Positions 26,351-37,001 are shown, numbered from the stretch's first letter. The stretch is 64,000 nt of DNA from Hyphomicrobiales bacterium (GCA_003963405.1 RXIY01000007.1:27920-91919), one strand, 5' to 3'. Notes: generated from the letters alone by a model not told the origin. Program-made: numbers and translations.

Positions 26351-28567
26351 ATGAAGCGCCGCGCCCTTTTCGCCTGCGCCGCCCTTGCGACGCTTTGCGG
26401 CGCAGCTCTTCTGGCGAAAGACGCGGCGGGGCGCGCCTCGCTCGACGCGCCGCCAGCAACGCCGATCGTCCATGACCGCAACGGCGCCTTTCTGACGCAG
26501 ATCGGTCATGCGACGCGCGACGCGAATGGGGCGAAGCGGATCGACTATGGCTATTGGCCGCTCGAACAGGTCCCGCAGCGCATGGCGCGCGCGACGCTCA
26601 TTCTCGAAGACCGGCGCTTTCATGCGCATCCGGGCGTCGATCCGCGCGCGGTGCTGCGGGCGCTGTGGAACAATCTCGCGCATCGCAAGCGCATGGAAGG
26701 CGCCTCCACCATCGCGATGCAGGTCGCCCACATGCAGGCCCCTCGGCCGCGCACGCTGTTCAACAAGCTGCGGGAAGCGACGACGGGCCTCGCCCTTGTC
26801 GCCCGGAACGGACGCGACGCCACGCTTGCCCATTATCTGCGCCTCGCGCCCTATGGGCTCGGCAGCCATGGCGTCGCCCATGCGGCGCGCTTCTATTTCG
26901 ACAAGCCGGTCGACGATCTCTCCTGGGCGCAGGCGGCGCTGCTCGCGGCCATTCCGCAATCGCCGGGGCGCATGAACGTCACGCGCGCCAGCGGCCTGCG
27001 GCTCGCCGTCGCGCGCGCAGGCCACGCCATAGATCTCCTCGAAAAGGACGGCGCGCTCGACGCCACGCAAGCCGCGCTGGCGCGCCGCGAGCTTTCAGCC
27101 CTGCGGCCGTTCGAGCCAAGGCGGCGTCCCGAGTCGCTGCATCTCGCGCTGCGTTACGAACGCCTGGCGCGCGAGGGCCGGGTGCGGCCGGCGTCTCCCT
27201 ACGATCCGCGCATTCGCGCGACGATCGACCTCGCGGTCGAAAGCGAAACGACGCAACTCGCGCGGCGCTATCTCTCGATCTTCCGCAACGCGGGGGCGCG
27301 GCAGGTCGCGGTGATGGTCGCCGAACGCGGCTCCAACGCCGTCGTCGCGGACGTCGGCTCCGCCGATTATCTCGACCCCCGCGCCGGCGCCTTCGACTTC
27401 ACGCGCGTGATGCGCTCGCCGGGCTCGACGCTCAAGCCGTTCGTTTATGCGCTCGCTTTGGAGCGCGGCGCGCTCGCTCCTACCGATCTTCTTCAGGATA
27501 TTCCGGAGGGCGCGTCCGGCGTCGCCAATGCGGACGGGCTCTATCTCGGCCCGATGACGCCGCGCCAGGCGCTCGCCAATTCGCGCAATGTGCCGGCGAC
27601 GAATCTCCTGCGCCGGACGGGGCTCCTCGCCAACTTCGATTTTCTGCACGAACTCGGCCTGCACAATCTCGATGCGCCGGCCGAGAGCTTCGGCGTCTCC
27701 ATGGCGATCGGCGCCCTGCCGACGCGGCTCGAAGATCTGATGCGCGCCTATGCGGCGCTCGCGGACGATGGCGTGATGCGCGAACTTTCCTTCGCCGCCG
27801 ATGAGCGGAAGCCGGCGCCGCGTCGCGTGATGTCGATCGACACGGCGCGGCTCGTCACGTCCTTTCTCTCCGACCCACAGGCGCGTCTGCCCTCGTTCCC
27901 GCGTTACGGGCCGTTGGAATATCCCTTCGCCGTCGCGGTGAAAACCGGCACCTCGCAGAGCTACCGCGACGCCTGGACGCTGGCTTTCTCGCACAAATAC
28001 ATCGTCGGCGTCTGGATCGGACGCGCCGACGCCAATGGCATGCACGGTCTCACGGGCGCCGGTTCCGCCGCACGCCTCGCCCATGCGGTGATGACGCGCC
28101 TGCATGGCGCAAAGCCCGGCGAAATCGCGCCCGAAGGCTTCCCACCGCCGCCGGGGCGCACCGCCGTCGATCTCTGCCGCGCCGACGCCGGAGCGGCGTG
28201 CCCGCTGGCCTTGCGCGAATGGGTGAAGCCCGACGAGATCGCCGCCGCTCCCTCCGCGCCGGCGCCGACGGCTTTCGAGCAGCAGCCGACCGCGGAGGCG
28301 GAGGCGCTCGTCATCGCCACGCCCGAACACAATATGCATGTGTGGCGCAATCCGGAGCAGCCGGCGGCGCTCAACAGGCTGGCGCTGAAACTCGCCAATG
28401 GCGCGCCCGCCTCCCAAATCGTCTGGATCGTCGACGGCGCGCCCATCGCGCTCGCGCAGGCGGATGAAACGGTCTTCTGGCCCATGACGCCGGGCGCACA
28501 TCGCATTCAAGCAAGACTGGCGCTGGCGCCTGTCGCTTCGAGGCCGATACGCGTGACGATAGAGTAA
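26351..28567 (+). CDS. pbpC: Penicillin-binding protein 1C
   Basis: 738 residues, bifunctional peptidoglycan synthase in the inner membrane. N-terminal helix (ALFACAALATLCGAALLA), then a glycosyltransferase domain with ILEDRRFHAHPGVDP, EGASTIAMQV and a YLRLAPYGLGSHG block; a transpeptidase domain with S359-T-L-K362, SRN in ALANSRNVPATN, and KTGTS; and the PBP1C-specific C-terminal beta domain (last ~85 residues). The start at 26351 has GAGGGA upstream and is 10 nt after the alpha-2-macroglobulin stop. Translation therefore follows closely, consistent with one envelope operon. Confidence 0.96.
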   Translation: MKRRALFACAALATLCGAALLAKDAAGRASLDAPPATPIVHDRNGAFLTQIGHATRDANGAKRIDYGYWPLEQVPQRMARATLILEDRRFHAHPGVDPRAVLRALWNNLAHRKRMEGASTIAMQVAHMQAPRPRTLFNKLREATTGLALVARNGRDATLAHYLRLAPYGLGSHGVAHAARFYFDKPVDDLSWAQAALLAAIPQSPGRMNVTRASGLRLAVARAGHAIDLLEKDGALDATQAALARRELSALRPFEPRRRPESLHLALRYERLAREGRVRPASPYDPRIRATIDLAVESETTQLARRYLSIFRNAGARQVAVMVAERGSNAVVADVGSADYLDPRAGAFDFTRVMRSPGSTLKPFVYALALERGALAPTDLLQDIPEGASGVANADGLYLGPMTPRQALANSRNVPATNLLRRTGLLANFDFLHELGLHNLDAPAESFGVSMAIGALPTRLEDLMRAYAALADDGVMRELSFAADERKPAPRRVMSIDTARLVTSFLSDPQARLPSFPRYGPLEYPFAVAVKTGTSQSYRDAWTLAFSHKYIVGVWIGRADANGMHGLTGAGSAARLAHAVMTRLHGAKPGEIAPEGFPPPPGRTAVDLCRADAGAACPLALREWVKPDEIAAAPSAPAPTAFEQQPTAEAEALVIATPEHNMHVWRNPEQPAALNRLALKLANGAPASQIVWIVDGAPIALAQADETVFWPMTPGAHRIQARLALAPVASRPIRVTIE

Positions 28568-28640
28568 GGATGGATAATTCGCGCAGAGGCTGCAACCGCA
28601 AGAGGCGGCCCCTCGGTATTCTCTTAGGGGATCAACTTAC

Positions 28641-28658
28641 GCCTATCAGATGATAGGC
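28641..28658. repeat. Perfect 18-bp palindrome, possible operator
   Basis: GCCTATCA-GA-TGATAGGC with another GCCTAT at 28675-28680. It stands in the 244-nt spacer between pbpC and the next small gene, and is less GC-rich than the surroundings. It could be a repressor dyad for the following gene or a short transcription-stop stem; no T-tract follows. I see nothing else in 28568-28811. Confidence 0.45.
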
Positions 28659-28811
28659 ATATGGCCAAAAAGGCGCCTATCCGCGGCGACGCCCGCCCGC
28701 TAAACGGTCTTTTCGGAACTCGCGCAGGAGTTCCTTGAAATCACCAGTAACGAGTCCTTGCCGCCCGACTGACGGGAATAGTTTCGCACGGGCTTGAAGC
28801 GTTGAAGGCGG

Positions 28812-29225
28812 GTGGAGTGGAGCGTGGTTAGACACGACTGGACTCGGATCGACCGCGAATGGCGCAGCTCCAAGCGCGCTGTTCTGGCTTATTACGTTGG
28901 AGGCTGGCGCGAGGGCGAGTCGCCATTGGAGGCCCTCGCCCGGGCTCTGGGCGTCGCGTCCGAAGAGCTGCCGCTGGACTCGAGCAATCCGATGATCGAG
29001 CGCGACGAACTCGACCATCTATCAACCTGCCTCGGCGCAGGATGGGTCGAACTCGGCGGCCTCAACATCGAGGAGAGCGTCGCCCTGGCGGTTTCTCTGC
29101 TGAATGAGAAGCTTGCCTATGTGCCGCAGGAAGTTCGCGCCTTCTTCGACGCCCCGCACGAGCTCGAACCCTCGCTTATCCGCCGTCGCCCCGAAAGGCA
29201 AGCCATTCTCCGGCGCTTCAATTAG
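28812..29225 (+). CDS. Hypothetical protein
   Basis: 137 residues from a GTG at 28812 (another GTG at 28824 is possible). Codon use is like that of the neighbours, which supports a real gene. It reads as a small acidic soluble protein with YYVGGWREGESPLEALARALG and LNEKLAYVPQEVRAFFD; there are no membrane segments or known motifs. It converges on dapE with a 12-nt gap. Function unknown. Confidence 0.6.
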   Translation: MEWSVVRHDWTRIDREWRSSKRAVLAYYVGGWREGESPLEALARALGVASEELPLDSSNPMIERDELDHLSTCLGAGWVELGGLNIEESVALAVSLLNEKLAYVPQEVRAFFDAPHELEPSLIRRRPERQAILRRFN

Positions 29226-29237
29226 GAGACGCGCCCG

Positions 29238-30404
29238 TCAGCCGAGCCGCGGCGCGAAATAAAATTCGAGTATCTTCAGATAGACCGCCGCCAGCGCGTC
29301 GATATCCGAAACGCGGGCGTTTTCGTCGATGGCGTGGATGGTCTCATTCGTAAGGCCAAACTCCACCACCGGACATTCGCGCGTGATGAATCGGGCGTCG
29401 GACGTGCCGCCGCTCGTCGACAGTTCCGGCTCCAGCCCCGTCACGTCCCGAACCGCACGGGAGACGAGTCCGGTGAATTCGCCCGGTTGGGTGATGAAGG
29501 AGACGGCGTTGCTCGGCAGAAACTCGATCTCGACGCTCGCGGCGCCCGCCGCCTGTTTCACGATGCCGTCGATGCGTTCCCGCAGGGTCTCGAGCGTCCA
29601 GGCGTCGTTGAAACGCACATTGAACTGCGCGCGCGCCTCGGCCGGAATGACATTCACGGCCGGATTGCCGACGTCGATCGAGGACACTTCCAGATTGGTC
29701 CGATCGAAATGCGCCGTTCCGCGATCGAACTCATGCGTCGACAACGCCGCGACGATCCGCGCGATCGCCGGCACGGGATTGTCGGCGCGATGCGGATAGG
29801 CGACATGGCCCTGTTTGCCCGTGACGCGGATCTTGCCGTTGAGAGAGCCTCGGCGGCCGATCTTGATCGTGTCGCCCAGCGCCGAGACATTCGTCGGCTC
29901 GCCGACGATGGCGTGATCGAATTTTTCGCCGCGCGCCCGCGCCCAGTCGAGCATCTTCACGGTGCCGTTGATGGACGGGCCTTCCTCGTCGCCGGTGATG
30001 AGGAAGGACAGCGCGCCCTTCGGCGGCCCGTGACGTTGGATGAAATCGAGCGTCGCGGCCAGGAAGGCGCCGATCGCCCCTTTCATGTCGCTTGCGCCGC
30101 GGCCGATGATCTTGTCGTCGACAATGTCGGCGGCGAAAGGATCGTGGCTCCAGCGCGAGAGGTCGCCCGTCGGCACGACGTCGGTATGGCCCGCGAAAAC
30201 CAGATGCGGCGCCCCTGAGCCGATCGTGGCGAAGAGATTATCCACATCCGGCGTGCCGGGCTCGGTAAACAACAGCCGGTGCGTCTCGAAGCCGACGCTT
30301 TTCAACGCCTGCTCCACCACATCGAGCGCGCCCGCGTCCTGAGGCGTGACCGAGGGACGGCGGATGAGATCGCGAGTAAGCGAAACGGCGCGAGACACGG
30401 ACAT
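29238..30404 (-). CDS. dapE: Succinyl-diaminopimelate desuccinylase
   Basis: 388 residues, M20 family dizinc amidohydrolase producing LL-diaminopimelate for lysine and peptidoglycan. Metal and catalytic motifs: FAGHTDVVPTGD, GRGASDMKGAIG, and ITGDEEGPSING. Lies 18 nt behind the DUF805 gene and at the end of the long rpmH-to-dapE array. Together with dapD here and dapA at the left edge it defines the succinylase branch of lysine synthesis. Confidence 0.96.
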   Translation of the reverse strand: MSVSRAVSLTRDLIRRPSVTPQDAGALDVVEQALKSVGFETHRLLFTEPGTPDVDNLFATIGSGAPHLVFAGHTDVVPTGDLSRWSHDPFAADIVDDKIIGRGASDMKGAIGAFLAATLDFIQRHGPPKGALSFLITGDEEGPSINGTVKMLDWARARGEKFDHAIVGEPTNVSALGDTIKIGRRGSLNGKIRVTGKQGHVAYPHRADNPVPAIARIVAALSTHEFDRGTAHFDRTNLEVSSIDVGNPAVNVIPAEARAQFNVRFNDAWTLETLRERIDGIVKQAAGAASVEIEFLPSNAVSFITQPGEFTGLVSRAVRDVTGLEPELSTSGGTSDARFITRECPVVEFGLTNETIHAIDENARVSDIDALAAVYLKILEFYFAPRLG

Positions 30405-30422
30405 GTGCAGAAAGCCTTCTGC

Positions 30423-30901
30423 TCAGGAGTTGGCGTTGTTCTTGAGCCCGAGTTCGTAAATCGTCCAGACGATCACGGCGACGAGCACAGCGTCGGCGCC
30501 CCAGACCCAGAAGCGCGGCATCACCTCCGCCACGCGCGGCTGCAACCAATGCGTCGCCCCGGCGACGAGAGCGACGAAGGGCGCGAGGCCGGCGAGCGCG
30601 ACCGGCGCGGCGCGGCCCATATCGCGAAATCGCTTGGCCGAGAGGTTCACATAGCTCACGGCGACGAGCAGGATCACGAAGGAATAGAGGATCACGAAGG
30701 CGTAGGCCACGGCCGTCATGGGCACGAAGAACGGGTCCTTGGCAAGGTCGTGGTCCGTATAGGGCGCGAGCGCGAGCCAGATGAGGAAGAAGGGCGCGAT
30801 GACCGCGGCGAGCGCACCCGCGCCCCTGAGCCAGGTCGCGCGGTCGATGCGGCCCTGCTCGGTGCGGTAGAGAAAGCGGATGCGCTCGCCGTCGATCGCC
30901 A

Positions 30902-30902
<1 letters not shown>
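30423..30902 (-). CDS. DUF805-like membrane protein between dapD and dapE
   Basis: 159 residues with about four membrane helices, starting with a short cytosolic block (FLYRTEQGRIDRATWLRG) and containing SAKRFRDMGRAAP, both typical of DUF805 proteins. Its ATG shares one base with the dapD stop (TGATG), so translation is coupled. A membrane gene between dapD and dapE is common in Rhizobiales, but I know of no demonstrated role; the lysine-path context may only reflect operon history. Confidence 0.8.
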
Positions 30903-31759
<857 letters not shown>

Positions 31760-31845
31760 GAATGTCCCATTGAGAAGCGAAAAGCTGCGCCGGTTGTAGG
31801 GATACGGCGGGGGGAGTCAACCGTGCCGGCGTCCGGGCCGCAGGC

Positions 31846-32580
31846 TCACTTCGTCAGCTCCTCCAGGAACCCCACCAGATCATCCGTTACAAAATCAATA
31901 TGCGGCTCGTCGCCGGTCGCGATTTCCCAGGCTTCCCGTTCGACCGTCCCCCCAGCCTCCGGCAGGACCAGCACGGTCGTCATCCCGCGCGCATGGGGAA
32001 CGACGAGATTTCGGGGAATATCCTCGAAAAGGACGGCGCGTTTCGGGTCGACCTTCAGCCGGGAAAAGAATCTCTCATAGGCGCCTTCCTCGGGCTTGGC
32101 GATGAAGTCGGCGGCAATGATGTCGAAGACGTCTTCGAAGAGATGGTCGATCCCCAGTTGCTTCGCCGTTTCGATCGCATGGTGGCGCGAGCCATTGGTG
32201 AGAATGAGCTTGCGGCCCGGAAGCGCGGCGATCGCCTCGGCGAGCGAGTGGTTGTGCGCCAGCGAGGAGCGGTCGATGTCGTGCACGAACCGCAGAAAAA
32301 CCTCCGCGTCGACCGCGTGCTCGATCATGAGCCCCCGCAGAGTCGTGCCGTAGCGTTGGTAATAGTGCTTTTGCAGCGCGCGCAGCGAAATGGCGTCGAG
32401 CCCGAAAAGCCGCATCATGAAGAGGGTGATGCGCGCGTCGATCTTGGGCCAGAGGTCGGCCGTTTGCGGATAAAGCGTATTGTCGAGATCGAACACCCAT
32501 GTGTCGATGTGGGAGAAGCGATCCTTGAGGGAGCCGTCCCCACATTCGCCGTGAGGTCTGTCGCTTGGGAGTTTGATCAC
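31846..32580 (-). CDS. HAD-family pyrimidine 5'-nucleotidase-like hydrolase
   Basis: 244 residues from a GTG start with GAGGCGG upstream. Motif I is FDLDNTLYP with the nucleophile Asp, motif II LTNGSRHHA, motif III the Lys in AKPEEGAYE, and motif IV FEDIPRNL. This is the Sdt1/YjjG-like pyrimidine 5'-nucleotidase subgroup, which dephosphorylates nucleoside monophosphates. It sits between argB and dapD in the operon-like array, as in many Rhizobiales. Precise substrate cannot be told. Confidence 0.88.
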   Translation of the reverse strand: MIKLPSDRPHGECGDGSLKDRFSHIDTWVFDLDNTLYPQTADLWPKIDARITLFMMRLFGLDAISLRALQKHYYQRYGTTLRGLMIEHAVDAEVFLRFVHDIDRSSLAHNHSLAEAIAALPGRKLILTNGSRHHAIETAKQLGIDHLFEDVFDIIAADFIAKPEEGAYERFFSRLKVDPKRAVLFEDIPRNLVVPHARGMTTVLVLPEAGGTVEREAWEIATGDEPHIDFVTDDLVGFLEELTK

Positions 32581-32621
32581 GAAAGCCGCCTCTTCTCACG
32601 ACGCTGGAAGCGATCGGCGCC

Positions 32622-32646
32622 CCCTCCCCCGCTTTGCGGGAGAGGG
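32622..32646. repeat. GC-rich palindrome between argB and the HAD gene
   Basis: Arms CCCTCCCCCGC and GCGGGAGAGGG around a TTT loop; both arms are identical to those of the element at 10817-10842. It fills most of the 80-nt argB-HAD spacer and could act as an mRNA-stability or partial termination hairpin. Confidence 0.7.
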
Positions 32647-32660
32647 ACAGGGAGGGGCAC

Positions 32661-33530
32661 TCACCGTGTGATGAGCGTGCCGGCGCCGTGGTCCGTCAGC
32701 AACTCCACGAGCACCGCGTGAGGGAGCTTGCCGTCGAGGATGACGACGCCCTCGACGCCGCGCTCGATCGCATACATGCAGGTCTCGACCTTGGGAATCA
32801 TGCCGCCGGTGATGGTGCCGTCGGCGATGAGGCCCGGAATGTCGGCGACTTTCAGCTCTTGGATGAGCTTCTTGTTCTTGTCGAGCACGCCCGGCACATC
32901 GGTCAGAAACAGCAGGCGCTTTGCCCCGAGCGCGCCGGCGATGGCGCCGGCGAAAGTGTCGGCGTTGACGTTGAAGCTCGCCCCGCCCGGCCCCTGCGCC
33001 ACCGGCGCCAGCACCGGGATCAGCTCGCGGCCGAGCACCTGGTCGAGCACCGTCGGATCGACCTTGTCGGGTTCGCCCACATAGCCGAGATCGACGCCGT
33101 CCGAGCGTTCGAGTTTTTTGGCCGTCACCATGCGGCCATCCTTGCCGGTCAGGCCGATGGCGCGGCCGCCTTCGGCATTGATGTAGCCGACGATCTGCTT
33201 GTTGATGGCGCCGGCGAGCACCATCTCGACGATGCCCATGGTCTCGCCGTCGGTGATGCGCAGGCCGTCGGCGAAACGCGACTCGACGCCGAGGCGGTTC
33301 AGCATCGCCCCGATCTGCGGCCCGCCGCCATGCACCACGACCGGATTGACGCCCGATTGCTCCAGCAGCACCATGTCGCGTGAGAAGTCGCGCGCCACCT
33401 GATCGTCGCCCATGGCGTGGCCGCCATATTTCACCACCACGATGGCGTCGTCGTAACGCTGCATATGGGGCAGCGCCTGCATCAGAATGCGGGCCTGTTC
33501 GAGCGCGCTGTCGGCGGGGCGGGTGGTCAT
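32661..33530 (-). CDS. argB: Acetylglutamate kinase
   Basis: 289 residues, amino-acid kinase fold. It phosphorylates N-acetylglutamate in arginine synthesis. Signatures: [11 protein letters not shown] (ATP phosphate-binding Lys), [11 protein letters not shown], and the C-terminal [12 protein letters not shown]. The N-terminal ~25 residues form the extra helix found in arginine-inhibited hexameric forms, so feedback control is likely. Lies between engB and the HAD gene. Confidence 0.97.
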   Translation of the reverse strand: MTTRPADSALEQARILMQALPHMQRYDDAIVVVKYGGHAMGDDQVARDFSRDMVLLEQSGVNPVVVHGGGPQIGAMLNRLGVESRFADGLRITDGETMGIVEMVLAGAINKQIVGYINAEGGRAIGLTGKDGRMVTAKKLERSDGVDLGYVGEPDKVDPTVLDQVLGRELIPVLAPVAQGPGGASFNVNADTFAGAIAGALGAKRLLFLTDVPGVLDKNKKLIQELKVADIPGLIADGTITGGMIPKVETCMYAIERGVEGVVILDGKLPHAVLVELLTDHGAGTLITR

Positions 33531-33599
33531 TTAGGCGTCCTGACGGTTGACGATGCGCGAAAGGGGGCGAAGCGACCTAGCCCCTTCGTTCCTTCATGT

Positions 33600-34256
33600 T
33601 CAAGCCCCCCGCTCGGCGAGAAGCTTCGCGGCGGCGCCCCGCAGCGTTTCTATCCCCTCCCCCGTGTGTGAGGAAGTGAAGATGATCTCGGGAAAGGCGG
33701 CCGGGCGTTTCGAGAGGGCTTCGGCCGTTGCCGCCATGACCTCCGCGCGGGCGGCCGGCTTGAGTTCGTCGTGCTTGGTGAGGATCACCTGGTAGGACAC
33801 GGCGGACTGATCGAGAAGGTCCAGCATTTCCGCGTCTACCGGCTTCACCCCGCGCCGGCCGTCGATGAGCACGAAGACGCGGGCGAGCGACGCGCGGCCG
33901 CGCAGATAGTCGCGCATCAGCACGCCCCAGCTCGCGACCTTCTCCTTGCCCACTGCCGCATAGCCATAGCCGGGCATGTCGACGAGCCGCAAACGCTCGG
34001 CCCCCGGCGAGCCGCCCAGCGCGAAGAAATTGAGCTGCTGCGTGCGCCCCGGCGTATGGGAGACGCGCGCGAGCGTCTTGCGGTTGGTCAGCGCGTTGAG
34101 GAGCGAGGATTTGCCTACGTTGGAGCGGCCGGCAAAGGCGATCTCCGGCGGGCCGAGAGGGGGCAGATCGCTCGCCTTGACGCTTGCGAAGATGAATTCG
34201 CAGGGGCCGGCGAAGAGGATGCGGCCGTCTTCGAGAAAGTCGGGCTCTTCGGTCAT
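33600..34256 (-). CDS. engB: Ribosome biogenesis GTPase YihA/EngB
   Basis: 218 residues. G1 GRSNVGKSSLLN, G2/switch region HTPGRTQQLNFF, G3 DMPGYGYA, and G4 TKHDEL identify the EngB/YsxC TrmE-Era GTPase needed for large ribosomal subunit assembly. It lies 49 nt behind yidC in the conserved rpmH-rnpA-yidC-engB order. Confidence 0.96.
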   Translation of the reverse strand: MTEEPDFLEDGRILFAGPCEFIFASVKASDLPPLGPPEIAFAGRSNVGKSSLLNALTNRKTLARVSHTPGRTQQLNFFALGGSPGAERLRLVDMPGYGYAAVGKEKVASWGVLMRDYLRGRASLARVFVLIDGRRGVKPVDAEMLDLLDQSAVSYQVILTKHDELKPAARAEVMAATAEALSKRPAAFPEIIFTSSHTGEGIETLRGAAAKLLAERGA

Positions 34257-34305
34257 GTCGCTTCAAAAGAGTTGCGGCCGGGAGGTCGTCCCGGCCGCTC
34301 GAACC

Positions 34306-36084
34306 TTAGGCCATGCCGAAGGTCTTGCGGAGATTGTCCCACAATTCGAACTTCACGCCGGCGCGCTTCATGATGACGCCCTGCTGGATGATGGAGAGCA
34401 GATTGTTCCACGACCAGTAGATGATGAGGCCCGAGGCGAAGCCGCCCATGGTGAAGGTGAACATCACCGGCATCCAGGCGAACATGGTCTTCTGGATTTC
34501 GTCCGTCGGCTCCGGATTCATCTTCATCTGCAGCCACATCGTGACGCCCATCACCAGCGGCCAGACGCCGAGGGCGAGATAGGGTCCAAAGATCGCGACA
34601 TGGGTCGGATCGAAGGGCAGCAGACCGAAGAGGTTGAAGATATTCGTCGGATCGGGCGCGGAGAGATCCCTGATCCAGCCGAAGAAGGGCGCGTGGCGCA
34701 TCTCGATCGTGACCACGAGCACTTTGTAGAGCGAGAAGAACACCGGGATCTGCAACAGCACAGGCAGGCAGCCGCTCGCGGGATTGACCTTCTCCCGCTT
34801 GTAGAGCTCCATCTGCTCCATGTTGAACTTGTGCTTGTCGTCGCCGTATTTCTCTTTCAGCTCTTTGATCTTGGGCTGAATCTCCTTCATCTTGGCGATT
34901 GACTTGTAGCTCTTGTTGGCGAGCGGCAGGAAGGCGAGCTTCACGATGACCGTCACCGCCAGAATGGCGAGGCCGAAATTGCCGAGCACGCGATAGAGGA
35001 AGTCGATCAGGCGGAACATCGGCCGCGTGATGAAATAGAACCAGCCCCAGTCGATGAGCAGATCGAAGCGCTTCAGGCCCGGATTGGCCTTGTAGGCGTC
35101 GAGCGTATCGACTTCCTTGGCGCCGGCGAAGACGTAAGTCGTGGTCTCGGCCGTCGCGCCGGGCTCGACCGTCTTCGGCTCGGTGACGGTTGCGGCCTGA
35201 TAGGTCTTGGTCGCGCCGCCCATGGCGACATAGCGGGCCTCGACCGGCGTATTCTGGTCGGGAGCGACCACGGCGCCCCAATATTTGTCGGTCAGACCGA
35301 CCCAGCCGCCGACCCCCTTGAAGGTCTTGGTGGCCTCGGGCTCCTTCTCGATCTTGTCGTAGTTGAGTTCCTCGGCCTTGTCGCCGATCACGCCCGTAAA
35401 GCCCTCGTGCAGGATGGCGTATCCGGACGACGGCGGGCGGCCGATGCGATTGACCCGCGAATAGTTGTAGAGCGCAACGGGCTTGCCGGACTTGTTCTCG
35501 ACGCTGTCCTTGACTGTGAAGAGATATTCGTCGTCGACCGCAACGACGCGCTTGAAGACGAGGCCATGGCCATTGTCCCAGGTCAGCGTCACCGGCTTGC
35601 CGGGGGCGAGCTTGTCGGAATCGGCCGTCCACAATGTTTCGGTCGTCGGCAGGGCGGGAGCGTTCTCCGTCTCGCCCGTCACGAAGCCCATTTCGGCGAA
35701 ATAGGCGTTGGGCCCATATTCGGGCGAAAGCAGCGTGATGATCGGACTCGTCGGATCGACGGTCTGCCGATACTGCTTCAGAGACACGTCGTCGATGCGG
35801 GCGCCCTTCAGCGCGATCGAGCCGGCGATGGAGCGCGTGTCGATCGTAACGCGCGGGCTCAGCGCCAGAGCTTCCTCGCGCGTTCGGGCAAGGGGGCTCG
35901 CCGGCGCGGCTGCGCCAGCCTGCTCGGGCGCGCCGAGCTTGGGCGCCTTGGCCAGCTTCATCTGCTGGGTCTGCGCCTGCTTCTGCCGCTCGAACTCGGG
36001 GAAGGCGTAGAAATAATCCCACAGCCCGATGAAGACCAACGAGAGCGCTGCGGCCATGAGCATGTTCTTGGTGTTTTCGTTCAT
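34306..36084 (-). CDS. yidC: Membrane protein insertase YidC
   Basis: 592 residues. An N-terminal helix ([19 protein letters not shown]) and a large periplasmic beta-supersandwich (about residues 60-370) are followed by the Oxa1-like core of five helices with a cytosolic coiled hairpin ([20 protein letters not shown]). It inserts membrane proteins alone or with SecYEG. ATGA overlap with rnpA couples translation. The typical Gram-negative long form. Confidence 0.97.
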   Translation of the reverse strand: MNENTKNMLMAAALSLVFIGLWDYFYAFPEFERQKQAQTQQMKLAKAPKLGAPEQAGAAAPASPLARTREEALALSPRVTIDTRSIAGSIALKGARIDDVSLKQYRQTVDPTSPIITLLSPEYGPNAYFAEMGFVTGETENAPALPTTETLWTADSDKLAPGKPVTLTWDNGHGLVFKRVVAVDDEYLFTVKDSVENKSGKPVALYNYSRVNRIGRPPSSGYAILHEGFTGVIGDKAEELNYDKIEKEPEATKTFKGVGGWVGLTDKYWGAVVAPDQNTPVEARYVAMGGATKTYQAATVTEPKTVEPGATAETTTYVFAGAKEVDTLDAYKANPGLKRFDLLIDWGWFYFITRPMFRLIDFLYRVLGNFGLAILAVTVIVKLAFLPLANKSYKSIAKMKEIQPKIKELKEKYGDDKHKFNMEQMELYKREKVNPASGCLPVLLQIPVFFSLYKVLVVTIEMRHAPFFGWIRDLSAPDPTNIFNLFGLLPFDPTHVAIFGPYLALGVWPLVMGVTMWLQMKMNPEPTDEIQKTMFAWMPVMFTFTMGGFASGLIIYWSWNNLLSIIQQGVIMKRAGVKFELWDNLRKTFGMA

Positions 36085-36548
36085 GACGCCGCAGGCCTGT
36101 CTTTCTGTTTCCGCCGTTGATTCGCGGCGTGGCGCTCGTCGAGCCGCGCGAAACCTTCGGCCATTTGTGTGACGATGTCAGCAAAGGGCGCGTCGAGCGC
36201 TCCCCGCCGGGCGACAAACACGTAATCGCGGTCGGGCCGCGCGCCAAGGCCCCCGCTGATGCGGAGCGCCTCCTTGAGACGGCGGCGGATGCGATTTCTC
36301 CCGACGGCTCCCGCGACTTTTCTGGTCACTGTGAAACCGAAGCGAGCCTCCGCCGCTGATCCGACCACTTCCTCCGTCGCGTCGCGACCCGCCATCTGGA
36401 GGGTGAAGAGACGCGCCGAAAAGCGCGCGCCGGTCTTCGACGCACGCACGAAATCTTTACGCCGGCGCAGACGCGCCAGCTTCTTGTGCAGGGTCAGCGG
36501 TTTGGCGGGGGCGTCCGTCGTCATCTGGCCGTCCGCCTTTTTCGTCAT
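36081..36548 (-). CDS. rnpA: Ribonuclease P protein component
   Basis: 155 residues, basic, with the RNase P protein signature: [28 protein letters not shown], holding the conserved RNR motif. It helps RNase P RNA mature tRNA 5' ends. Two starts are possible: 36548 (MTKKADGQ) or 36524 (MTTDAPAK). rpmH ends 14 nt upstream, and yidC overlaps the stop. The C-terminal tail past ~130 is Lys/Arg-rich and variable. Confidence 0.95.
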   Translation of the reverse strand: MTKKADGQMTTDAPAKPLTLHKKLARLRRRKDFVRASKTGARFSARLFTLQMAGRDATEEVVGSAAEARFGFTVTRKVAGAVGRNRIRRRLKEALRISGGLGARPDRDYVFVARRGALDAPFADIVTQMAEGFARLDERHAANQRRKQKDRPAAS

Positions 36549-36562
36549 TCCGCCGAGCCGGC

Positions 36563-36697
36563 TCAGGCCGAGAGGCGCTTGCGGCCGCGCGCGCGACGCG
36601 CCGCGATCACGGCCCGGCCGCCGACAGTGGCCATGCGCGCGCGGAAGCCATGACGGCGCTTGCGCACGATTTTGCTGGGTTGATAGGTTCTTTTCAC
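36563..36697 (-). CDS. rpmH: 50S ribosomal protein L34
   Basis: 44 residues from a GTG start: (M)[20 protein letters not shown], then [23 protein letters not shown]. Almost invariant L34 sequence. GGAG stands upstream. It heads the rpmH-rnpA-yidC-engB unit. The ~145-nt leader up to the predicted promoter has GC-rich self-complementary stretches. Confidence 0.98.
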   Translation of the reverse strand: MKRTYQPSKIVRKRRHGFRARMATVGGRAVIAARRARGRKRLSA

Positions 36698-36843
36698 GAA
36701 ACTTCTCCGCTGGCGATCCTTAAGGCCTTTCGGCCTCGGCCCGTCTTCCTTCCCCCGTCGAAACCTCTCGCAAAAACGCGCGCGAGGCGCCGGGCGGGCA
36801 AAACAGATGGACGCCGCCCCTCTCGGAGCGGCGCCGCGCGTGG

Positions 36844-36873
36844 CATATAGGAGAAACGCTCAGCGCAAGTCAA
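36844..36873 (-). promoter_or_regulatory. Predicted sigma70-type promoter of rpmH
   Basis: On the minus strand TTGACT (36868-36873) is followed after 17-18 nt by CTATAT/TATATG (36844-36850), a good match to the housekeeping promoter. It is the only such pair found in the 315-nt spacer between rpmH and the tetR gene; the rest of that spacer holds the rpmH leader and the tetR operator. Confidence 0.55.
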
Positions 36874-36986
36874 TGACGCGGCCCGGCCTTTTCCGCCAAT
36901 CTGCGGACAGTCGCGGACAATCCGGGGACGATCGCGCCAGGCTCGCGAACCGCCCTCACGGCGCAACGAGCGCTCCGTTGACTTTA

Positions 36987-37001
36987 TAGCCGACCGGTCT
37001 A
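36987..37001 (+). promoter_or_regulatory. Predicted TetR/NemR-like operator in front of the regulator gene
   Basis: TAGCCGACCGGTCTA, with a perfect GACCGGTC core, starts 26 nt before the tetR ATG; an exact copy is at 37712-37726 before the next gene. The right half, read on the other strand, is TAGACC, the half-site known for NemR. Position suggests autorepression. Confidence 0.75.

Noticed and set aside
22249..26481. A ~1400-codon open frame antisense to the alpha-2-macroglobulin gene
   Set aside because: Same GC-skew artefact; the plus frame has a signal peptide and a thioester motif, the minus frame has neither.
28677..29018. A minus-strand frame ending in DFKELLREFRKDRL
   Set aside because: Slightly similar to the start of some nucleotidyltransferase-type antitoxins, but it overlaps a better plus-strand gene, lacks a plausible start before that motif and stops after it.
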